From Colias croceus (taxonomy: Eukaryota; Arthropoda; Insecta; Lepidoptera; Pieridae): a DNA stretch of 64,000 nucleotides. The stretch is taken from NCBI RefSeq assembly GCF_905220415.1, contig NC_059543.1, positions 8,446,001 to 8,510,000 on the forward strand, in the 5' to 3' direction. A program made the position numbers and the translations under genes. A model generated the notes under the pieces. That model was not told where the DNA came from, made no database searches, and was given only the letters and a program-made list of their open reading frames with translations. Numbering within the stretch: position 1 is the first letter of the stretch; each line of letters starts with the position of its first letter. Positions 1 to 11,100 of the stretch are shown piece after piece.

Positions 1-72
1 ATAAAAATAACTGTCTTTTCATAGTTATTATCTAAATAAATGATATTATTGTAGTCAGTTTTATATTTATAA

Positions 73-276
73 CTAGCTTCCGCCCACGACTTTGTACGTG
101 CATCCCCGTTTTTCCCTGTTCCCGCAAGAATTTCGGGAAATCCTTTCTTAGCGGATGCCTACGTCCTAACATCTACCTGCATGCCAAATTTCAGCCCGAT
201 ACGTCCAGTGGTTTGGGCTGTGCGTTGATAGATCACTATATCAGTCACCTTTGAGTTTTATATATATACGTATAGA
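73..276 (-). mobile_element. Short non-autonomous Helitron-like element, copy A
   Basis: On the minus strand it starts TCTATACGTATATATATA and ends GTCGTGGGCGGAAGCTAG, inserted between A and T, the target rule of rolling-circle elements. It is a near twin of the copy at 11243-11440: three mismatches over the 196 aligned bases and no indel. There is no coding capacity. A SINE-like origin is the alternative. Confidence 0.65.
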
Positions 277-334
277 TATTATTATGATAACACAGATATT
301 CAAAAAAATGAATTTTTGATTCATATCCAGTTTC

Positions 335-558
335 TTTTAGCCGGTGACATCGCCTGCGTTTTAAAGAAAAAACCGCATAGTTCCCTTTCCCGTGGGATTT
401 CCGGGATAAAACTTATCCTATGTGTTAATCCAAGTTACCCTCTATATGTGTGCTAAATTGCATTGTAATCGGTACAGTAGTATTTGCGCGAAAGAGTAAC
501 AAACACATACAGGTATCCATCGTCAAAAAGTTCCGCATTTATGATATTACTAGTAGGA
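335..558 (-). mobile_element. Decayed Helitron-like (Lep1/MINE-type) element
   Basis: Minus-strand copy of the family whose + strand starts TCCTACTAATATTATAAATG. It has the CGGGAAATCCCACGGGAA block and the AATCGGTTCAGTAG-like block. The CTAG end is eroded near 335-340. It resembles the better-preserved copy at 23657-23884. Confidence 0.55.
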
Positions 559-1142
559 TAGGATTCAATTGTTACTGTATAATAAGTATAATTATTTGTA
601 GTGTAGTATATTGTAGCTTAATAATTTTATTCTTTTTTTTCTAGTAGGTAAATACATTTTAGATATTCACAAGGCCAGTCAGTGTTAGTTTTTGTTAGTT
701 TGATTAAATTAAGGAATAATTTAATATGATTTAATTTAGCTTTTTTTGTAGTAATAAATTTCAAATGCATATTAGCATTTAATTAAAAATTTAATACCCA
801 AATAAAATTGTTGAACTTAGAATAATTGAACGATATGTTTTTTATGAAAATCCGGTACTGAATAAAGGAAACTTAATAAAAAATTGAACTTTAATTTTTC
901 TAAAAACTTCAAATCACTTTTAATTATTCTGTAATTAAAATATTTTTATTCCCGACATCTACGTATTATTTTTTCCTTTATTATTTGCCTTATATTATAT
1001 CGTTTTAAGCACTCTCTGAGCCAAGGCCTTACGAGCTTACGAATATTGTGTTTCAGTTATATTATTTTTCACTCTTATTTCTATTGTTTCCAAATCGTGG
1101 TCTTTCAAAAATATATTTCCCAGCGCTGTAAAATATAATAAA
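559..1142. other. AT-rich 5' flank or intron, no gene seen
   Basis: Very AT-rich DNA between two repeat copies. No exon, promoter motif or RNA gene could be recognised. The noncoding first exon of Cyt-b5-r should lie here or left of the window. Confidence 0.5.
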
Positions 1143-1425
1143 CTAGCTGCTTGCCCTGGCTATTTACGGGTTACAACTATTTTTTGGCAAAAACTACAAA
1201 CTATCAGTACCTAGCAGCTTAATTTTATTGAAATCGGTTCAATAGTAGAGTCTGTAGCGGACAAATAACCTGACACATAAATAACAATATTCATATATGT
1301 AGTTATATATACAATATATCTTTCAAGTTTGTTAAAACTGCAATGTGCATAAGATGCTTAATTTTAATACAATCGATTCAGTAAAGAGTCCATAGACCAT
1401 AGCAGACAAACAATATTACATACAT
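1143..1425 (-). mobile_element. Two decayed short-element fragments in the 5' flank of Cyt-b5-r
   Basis: CTAG at 1143 starts a minus-oriented fragment with an ATTGAAATCGGTTCAATAG block and TCTGTAGCGGACAAA. A second fragment of the same family follows at about 1340-1425 (AATCGATTCAGTAAAGAGTC). The family is the one seen at 9610-9776. It lies just upstream of the coding start exon. Confidence 0.5.
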
Positions 1426-1457
1426 AATTTCATTCATCCGTATTATTTTTCAGAACC

Positions 1458-1673
1458 ATGGCACCAAACAGTAATCGGCAGCAGATTAGTTTTCCAAATC
1501 TTCCATACCCATTATTACGTGATGAGGAGCCAAAGTCAGGGCACGGATGGTTAGCAGCCAAACGAATACAAGATGGTGCTGAAGGCCTCTGGAGAATACA
1601 TGATAGTCTTTACGATTTGACAGACTTAATATCTTCACACCCAGGTGGCTCGCAATGGCTTGAATGTACTAAG
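1458..1673 (+). CDS. Cyt-b5-r: Cyt-b5-r coding exon 1 (start, heme motif)
   Basis: Codes residues 1-72 and ends in phase 0 at AAG|GTAAGA. It holds the N-terminal half of the cytochrome b5 domain, ending just after HPGGSQWLECTK. The acceptor TTTTTCAG at 1446-1453 lies four bases before the ATG, so this is not the first transcribed exon. The intron after it splits the heme domain between the two axial histidines. Confidence 0.93.
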
Positions 1674-4600
1674 GTAAGAAAAATAGTAAAAGTAAAAGTA
1701 AAAATAGTAATCCACATTTGATTAATATTGGTTAATATTTCATTATGTAGTGCTTTATGTATTGATTTATTTATTTTATGTCATATACTGCTTTCCATTA
1801 ACACATTTGTTTAAATTTTAATATTAGTGCATATTTCATTATGTAGTGCTTTATGTATTGATTTATTTATTTTATGTCATATACTGCTTTCCATTAACAC
1901 ATTTGTTTAAATTTTAATATTAGTGCATATTTCATTATGTAGTGCTTTATATATTGATTTATTTATTTTATGTCTTATACTGCTTTCCATGAACACATTT
2001 GTTTAAATTTTAATATTAGTGCATATTTCATTATGTAGTGCTTTATATATTGATTTATTTATTTTATGTCTTATACTGCTTTCCATTAACACATTTGTTT
2101 AAATTTTAATATTAGTGCATATTTCATTATGTAGTGCTTTATATATTGATTTATTTATTTTATGTCTTATACTGCTTTCCATTAACACATTTGTTTAAAT
2201 TTTAATATTAGTGCATATTTCATTATGTAGTGCTTTAAGTTCTTTACGACATACTGCTTTGTATTTTTTCAATTCAAAGATATGGTAGAGATGGTAGAGT
2301 ATAGTAGTAGAGTGGATGGTATCATTGGTAGAGCTGATAGTTTTTATAAAAAAATAATTTTGATGACTCAATTAACCAAATGTCTTTCCAAAAACTATCA
2401 TCTACATATTCTACATGTTAACGGAACAATTGTTCTAAAAAAAAACACAAAAAAAATGTTCTATGCTCTGCTACAAAAGATAGATAGACGAAAAAAGCTT
2501 TTTATTGGAAAACACTAAAGCTAAAAGTATAAAAATATTGCAATTTTAATCCGAAGTTATGCCTGTTCTAGACTTTAGCCTGACGCTAGTTAATGTTAGG
2601 TATCTTAATTAAAATTTCCCCTCCGTCATATACGGTCTATCTCAGCTATGTAGATTTTCGAAGTCCATTTACATTTCCTTAGAATATAAACATAAAAGAG
2701 AGCATAAAAATACTTTTGACAGCAGAAAAGTATGTAAATTCTCTCTTGGGCTCTTAATTACTGAAATGAAAACATACGTCTTTATATGTTTTCTTCGAAT
2801 AGACGTATATCTTACGTCTTAACAAAAACATGCTTAGATTACAGCAATTTATTTAAAGAAAAAACAAATAAAAACAGTCTCATTAACTTATGGTTATTAA
2901 GTAAACAATATAACATAACTATGAATTATTTAAGCTTTACATATACTTAACTAGCTGCTCCGCGCGGTTTCACCCCCGTGGCTGGTAGTGTAATGACACA
3001 TAGCCTATATAACCTTCCTCAATAAATGGGCTATATATTATTATAGGCTATAAAATTTTTCAAATCGGACCAGTAGTTCCCGAGATAATAGTGCAGTAGG
3101 TATTCATTAGGTACATCTTATGTTTTTCTTAACAAAATTCGCAAAATTCACATAATTTCCCAAACTTAATTTATTAGATTTGATGCTCCAAATATTATAA
3201 AAGTATGATAAAATGTCAAGAATGTATGTAATATAAAAGTATGATAAAATGTAAAATCATACGATTTAATTTGTTAATCCATACTAATATTATAAATGCG
3301 AAAGTAACTCTGTCTGTTACTCAATCACGCCTAAACTACTGAACCAATTTTCATGAAATTTGAGATCATTTCGAAATAGGATATAGCCTACTTTTTCCCG
3401 GGAAAATGACGCAATCTAACATATAAATAAATCCCGCGGGAACGGGAACTATGCGGGTTTTTCTTTGACTGTGCGAGTGAAGCCGCGGGCGGAAACCTAG
3501 TAATAAATAATAGTTAAAAATATATTTATTTTTAAAATATCTCAATTGTTACAAACTAATTAAAAAGTTACGAAAGTAATACATTCTTTTATTCAAAACA
3601 AAACTATGTATATTTGATATTTGCTTCTGTGCTTATTTGCATAAAGTTTGAACTGAGGTTCCACCTTATCGCCTTCCTCTTCAATGCGTTTTCTGAAGTC
3701 GACTGTTTATTTTATCTCCTCATATTGCTACTTTAAGTTTTAAACCGACTTCAAAAAAGGGGTTTTCAATTAGGCCGGTATATTTTTTGTCCAAAATGAT
3801 ATGATCATACGTTTACATTTGAGTACCTAGTACCTACTATATTTTTTACAATTTCATATTTTACTTGCGTCATAAGCGTTACGATGGTTCGTTACTTACA
3901 ATAAAATTTGTAATTACTTTGATGGATGTTTCTTTCGGAAACTTTAAATTATTAAAAAAATATTAGTAAAATATTTTTTAGGTTCAAGTTGTTTTCGAAT
4001 TTTCTTCAATTATTATTAGTCCTCACTGAAATATTTAAATATTTATTTACGTTAAAATATCGTCATTGATCTTATTTTAAAACCTTAAAAAAAGTACACA
4101 AAAATTATCAGGATATGTTCTCCAGTAAATGCTATGACATTTCATGATAAAAAATAAAGAAATCTAATTTTTGTATATAAAATTATCAAATTACATTTTA
4201 TATTGTGCAAGCCATGTACATACCTACGTATGTTGTTAATTTAATAAACATAATATTATATGAAATGATAAGAGGAATATTAAGCTTTTTTGACACAAAA
4301 AAATCGGTATAAACTATAAGCCAATATGTGTATGATATTTAGTTTAGTTATATTTACACGTCTGGACAACGTTTCACGTAATAAAGACATAATAAAAATA
4401 TACAATTGAAATTGCCTACACATTTATTTACTTTAATAATACCCAGTATATTCGCGATATTTTCATTTCTCAGACAGTTTTGAAAACCTTAACCTTAACG
4501 TTGAACATTAATTGTGAACCTGTCACAAAGCTAATAGCGAAATAATCAAAACCAAGATCTATCTCATTCCGAATTATACAACTATCAAATAAATAGCACA

Positions 4601-5151
4601 ATAGACAAAGTTTTGGTTTCAATCTACAACTTTGTCTATCACTTTGTGTAGTTATAATGCTGCAAAATTTAGAACAACGCTCTACAGCTCAAAATGTAGG
4701 TGAAAGTTCACTACATAGTTTGAGTTGTATGTTCTACAAATTAAGGTATATATTTGCTATTAAATTGAACTTTAAGACAGGCAAAAATGGGGTGAAATAT
4801 AATAAGAACTTTACAAAATATAGGGAAAGACGGTGCCTTTTATTGCACGACTCGCTGATTTTGGAAAGAAAGTAGCACTGAATTGATTAAATTAATTTGA
4901 ATAGTATAATGGTGGTCTGTCCTTTTAAAATTTGATTTCAATGAGTTAAATAAGTATTCTCTTTTATTTTACCTTCAAAGTTACAAGCCAAATGCTACAA
5001 ACCGAAATTATATATTTTTTTGGAAAGCGTCATCTATACATATAATAAATCTGTAGAAGGGTCAATTCTGTACATTGAAAATATTGAAAAAATAACTAGC
5101 AGGGGTTGTTACTGGATCGATACCAAACCCAAATATGTGATTAAAAAAATT

Positions 5152-5188
<37 letters not shown>

Positions 5189-8100
5189 ATATGAAGACAT
5201 CACGTGAAAACTACCGGTTCGATTTCGATGAAACTTGGTATAATTATACTTTATTATCCTGGGCGTAAAATAGGATACTTTTTATCCTGGAAAAATACGT
5301 AGAAAAAAAATTAATCTCAATTTTTCAGTTATCCATAGACGTTGTTCTGTAGTAGGTACCGCGAACACACGTTGCGTATTATTATAGACCTAGCCGTATT
5401 TGGGTCCAATAGATATTTATAAGATGTCATTGTCCGAGTTACTAAAGACAGAATCCGCGCGAACGGAGTCGCGGGCGGAAGCTAGTTAAAAATAATAAAG
5501 AGTTAAGGCAATTTTTTATCATCTAATTTTAAGAATGGCGATAAGAAATCAAGTAGTGTAAATATTGTTACTATTTTTTAAAAACAACCTTCTAATTCGT
5601 TAACTTAATAAGAGAGAATGTGTGGATACGAAAGTTTTAAATTTTGACGCAGATCACAGATGCTCAAAACTCAAAGCCCAGTAAATTAACAAGATGTTTT
5701 GCGAGAGTATTCTAATTTCTGATCCTCTTCCGCAATAGTACTTCAAATGCTATCCATGTTAATGAAATAACAAACATCTTTGCACTCACAATGATTATAA
5801 TTTATACGAATCTCCTTTCAGGGCACAGATGTAACGGAACAATTCGAGACCCACCACATAAAAAGCGTCGCAGCTGAAATCCTTCCTAAATACTTTGTTC
5901 GCAAGACCTCTGCGCCTAGGAACTCCCCATTTACGTTCAACGAAGACGGTTTTTATAGAACATTGAAAATGAAAATAGCTGCAAAGCTCAAAGATGTACC
6001 AAAGGACGCTAGGAAAAAGAGTGACTTTGTTAGCGACGTTCTATTTGTTTTATTGTTAATTGGAAGTCCTTTGTGTTGCTGGACTTGGACACAGCATTTG
6101 TTATTGGGCGCTCTGTCAACGGTTGTTCTTGGTTATTTGCTGAGCGCCCTAACAATCTGCGCACATAATTACTTCCATAGATCTGACAGCTGGCGGATGT
6201 ATCTATTCAACGTCAGCGGGTTTTCTTATGCGTGAGTAAATTATTAACTGAAACAATTAAAAAAAAAATATTAAGATAGATTGGCATTTGTCGTGTGGGT
6301 TCTTCCAATAAAACTTTCACGATTTTCAATGAACATTATACCTAATCATATCATCAGGTCATCATATTTAATAAAAAGCAAGTTTGATCGTACGAATCAT
6401 TCTGTTGATAGAGTTTACATAATATATCTAATAAAATTATATAAATAATTAATTACTGTTTTTTTAGAGACTGGAGAATAACCCACGCTATGTCACATCA
6501 TCTGCATACAAACACAGCGCAAGATATCGAGCTAAGTCTCGTAGAACCCTTCCTTCAATTCCTGCCAAACCCAAATAAACCAATTTGGGCCCAAATGGCT
6601 GCGTTTTATTATCCGATCGTATTTGCTTTCACTTCATTGGCCGTTCTGCTAAAAGAGTATGTATATTTTATAATAAATTATCCTTTAAGTTGTTAAATGT
6701 AATGTAAAGAGATTTTTTTACTAGGGAAGTATTAATACATAATATATATATCCATACTAATATTATAAATGCGAAAGTAACTCTGTCTGTCTGTCTGTCT
6801 GTTACTCAATCACGCCTTAACTACTGAACCAATTTGCATGAAATTTGGTATAGAGATATTTTGATACCCGAGAAAGGACATAGGATAGGTTTTATCCCGG
6901 AAATCCTACGGGAACGGGTTTTTCTTTGAAAAAGCGGGCGAAGCCGCGGGCGGAAAGCTAGTTGTATATATATATTGTATGTATTGAAGAGAATTGCTGA
7001 TTAATCTTTGAAGACGGATAAAGAGTTAAAAGTATATAATTATGTTGATTTAATCATAAAACATTGTTTTACAGCGTTGTGCTAGGCGTCGTCGGTCATC
7101 AAGGTGTGAAAATATCATGGACAAATATGATTCCATTTATAGTACCCGTATGGATGTGGATTGGTAGTGGCTTGTTCCTTCCATGGGTGATCGTCATTTG
7201 GATTGCCACAGTGATGATCAGCAGTGAAATCTTCATGATCTTCGGCTTGACCGCTGGTCACCATGCTCATAGTAACTTCTTTGAAGGCGATGTACCTAGG
7301 TAAGAAATTAATATACCTATTAATAAGATTTTTTATATAGAGCTTGTATTATAATGTATTGAACTGTTGTTACAACTGCTCTTAAACTGAAGAACCACAG
7401 GACTACATAGCTATAAATTTATTAGATAGAGCCTCTTAAAATTGTAACCTATCTATAATTGGTTCGATTTTTATATATCTGGAAGCTACCAGCATATCAT
7501 ATAGTCATCAGAATGATAATAAATCTGGACTATATTATTATAGTTAAAAATAAATTAAAAATTTCAAATTTGATTTAAATGTGGTGTCTATTTCATAGTA
7601 TTGTAATTTACTGCCGCTGAGTCGTTAACCTCGGCACTTTAAAATTAGGTATAAGCTGTTATGTACCATGATGATTTTGTGTTCACATTGTTTTGTACAG
7701 TTTTTGTTGACATCTCATTTTCATTTAATGATAATGAATGTAAAAAACGTAGGTAATGTTACAAATAAGCACTTGACGATTACTTCACAAGCAAATGCGC
7801 AAAAATCTAAACTAAATAACTTTATTGACTCGCTTTTTTATAAGATCTAAAAGGATTGATTAACGTATATCCGATATGTTTTTATATAGTTATAAAAATT
7901 TTAGATTTGATATCCAAAACAGAATAAATCACATTTATTCACTTCATCTTTTTCTCAATTTTTATATCATTCTGGCTAAAAATAAAAAAAAAAACTTAAC
8001 TAGAGCAAGAGTGTGGAAGAATATGAGTGCAATTTATGAATGCGCAAATAATAATAATTAAATACCTACAGCTTATTTACTTTTGGCGTATTGTATCTGG

Positions 8101-11100
8101 GGGCACGGTAGTGCCCCCGCCAAGACGAGCCAAGCGAAAGCGAAGCGCACGGGCACTACCTACCTTTTCTCGAAGCGCTTCGACGTTTTTTTGAACCCTC
8201 ATAACTTGGGTTTGGATTATGCTAGATCAACAAAATTTTCGGGATATATTGTCAATAGCGGACTTATTGAACATATTAAGTTTTAATTACATTAGCTTTT
8301 ATGCTTCAGATTTTATTTATATCTAAAAAACGCTAATTTCGTCACTGACTCACTGATGATCATCAAAATTCTTAAGGTATTTCCTAATGTCCTAGAAAGC
8401 TGAAATTTTGTATGTAAGCTAGTATTAGCACACAAACAACAAAAAAATTATAAAACTTGTAACTTTCATCCCCCAACCCCTTAAACTAGGGGATGGGAGT
8501 TTGTATGAGACCTGTAATTTTAAATTAAATTTTGATGACGCTAGAGGTCTAATCTAATAATCTAAAACTTGGTTCCCCTAGATATATATATGTATAGGTA
8601 CTCCTTGTTAAAAAAAAATTAAAAATTTAATCGACATATATTGAGACATATACTTCAGATCAGATCATATAAATATGAATGAATAGAAGTGCAACACTTC
8701 TCTCCAACGTCTCCTGCCTCTTACGTCCACACAGCTGTAGCTAAAAATAAAAAAAAAATTGTCCTTGACAAGAGAGTGGGCTATAAAAAAGGCGTCTCTG
8801 ATGTGCAAGAAATACACCCCAAAAAAAGAAGAAAAAAATTTTGTTACAAACAACTTACAAAAAGAAATGAAATCCCACCAAAAACATTTTCATGTAAAAT
8901 GTTGCCAAGACGAGCCCATAGGTATGACTCGCACTGTGAAAAAGTTATCAGATCTCATGTAGAGCCAAGCTTCTAACACTACACGCCCTAACTCTACAAG
9001 GCCTAACTTCACAAACTCTACACCTTAGTCAAAATATGTGGCTTGGCCGTTCGTTACTACAAGAACTATTGTATAACACAAAAGTAATGAACAGTGAATT
9101 AATTTTTCACCTTACGCCGATGTGAATGTAGCGAAATGGCCAAGCCACATATTTTGACTAAGGTGTAGAGTTTGTGAAGTTAGGCCTTGTAGAGTTAGGG
9201 CGTGTAGTGTTAGAAGCTTGGCTCTACATGAGATCTGATAACTTTTTGACAGTGCGAGTCATATGGGCTCGTCTTGGCAACATTTTACATGAAAATGTTT
9301 TTGGTGGGATTTTAATTTCGAATGCAATTAATGTGATTTTTTATTATTTAAACTACCTGCCTACTTATGCGGTTTAAAGTCCATGACATAAAATGATAGT
9401 AATTTTTCTATTGTTTGTGCATATTTATTATTGTCTTTTTCTATGTAAATATTTACGAAGTATGAGTAGGTACAGCCTTTAGCCTATAACCTCAATAATA
9501 GATATTTAAATTCAGGAAATTCCTTAACATTTGATTTTATCTATAAATTAACTATATTATATTCGCAATTCGAAGCATTTTGAAAATTGTGATTGATCTT
9601 TACATATAACTAGTGGGTCGCCCCGGCTTCGCCCGTGGTACCTACATATTTAAACTATCCTATCTCTCAAGTCAGATCGAACTGCACATGGTGTGCGAAT
9701 TTTATTATAATCGGTTAAGTGGTTTAGGAGTCCATTGAGGACAAACATTGTGACACGAGATTTATATATATTAAGATTATGTAAATATAAAAATGAAACA
9801 AGTTTCGCGTTGTCTCGGCATAACGTGTGAACGGCTGAACCGATTTCGATAATTCTTTTTTTATTATATTCCTTGAAGTACGAGGATGGTTCTTATGTAG
9901 AGAAAACGTAAATACGGGCAAAGCCGGGGCGGACCGCTAGTTATTTATACAAATCATATTAACAGAATAGAAAAAGTACGAAATACCTTGATAATACCTT
10001 GGGCTGTTCTTAATCAAACCCTCATAATATAAAGAGCTAAAATAAAATTATTATAATATTTAATAGACAATAAACATACAATTTCAAGAACCGTGCACTT
10101 ATCATCGAATTAATGCTGTTTTTGTCATACTTTGTTTAAAATGTGATAATTAAATTAGCATTGTATTGTATTGTTGCGAAGGAAACATTGTTGTTTTTAT
10201 TGTTATAAAACCCAGAATATATATTTGAATCAAATTGTTAGGTTTATTTATTTTAAGTCCCAAAATAATGTAATTTAAATAAAAATCATAATCGATTAAT
10301 ATTGTTAAAGCTTTATTCTTTTCAAACTTACATTTTATGTAGCTTATTCCACTTGAAATTTTCAATATAATTCCCGAAATCCACGTTTATATTTTCATGC
10401 AACTGCTGCTAAAAGCGAAATTAAAATTCCCGTTATGAGTCCATTTACTTATTACGCAGAAAATTATCAATAATTTGGCAATTACGAAGGACATTCACAG
10501 ATCACCAGATTTAAAGAATTATTATTATTTTCCTCGTTATGTTAAAAATGAAATTTTATAAGATAAATAGCATAATAATTTGTGAGACAACCTGTTAATT
10601 ACGGAAATATCCGTGTTAATAAAAACCTTATTAAATATTCACATTGTCGTAGCCTCGACCCTGAGGTCATATAATATTATGTTTTTACTCCAAAGCAATG
10701 TTGCGACTGTAATTTTAACCGGTTAAATCGGTTTATTGTTTATCCATACTAATTACTTATATCATTGTAAATGTGGAAATTTGTATGTCTGTCGTTTCAT
10801 TTAACGGAAACTGAGAGAGGTAAGATTTACAGATCTCCAGATTTCAGCCAGACTTAGATATACTAATTTTATTGATAACGGTTTAAAACGATTAGTTATA
10901 TTTCAAAGATAAAACAATTATACCACTTTTGAATTTCCCTTAGTCATAAGTCTAGGAATAAAATAACTAACTTATTCTTTAGGACTAAACACGACTAACG
11001 TATTGAAAACTCCCAACGGGATTAAGAATAGGGTTTTAGGACAAGAATAAGAAATAAGTACAGACATTAGGGTCCGCAAAGTCGACGGTCCTTCATTGTC

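Larger units (their letters stand above)
2241..5821 (+). other. Remainder of Cyt-b5-r intron 1
   Basis: Intron sequence with three recognisable short elements (2951-3115, 3278-3500, 5033-5485) and a repeat end at 3742-3770. Short open frames inside are AT-rich, low in complexity and lack homology I recognise. No alternative exon was found. Confidence 0.6.

Noticed and set aside
1735..2240. CRISPR-like array
   Set aside because: The repeats are contiguous 96-base units without unique spacers, and the host is an insect.
8689..8976. Open frames of 62-95 codons on both strands
   Set aside because: They run into the left arm of the inverted repeat at 8870-9048 and are lysine-rich readings of A-rich repeat DNA.
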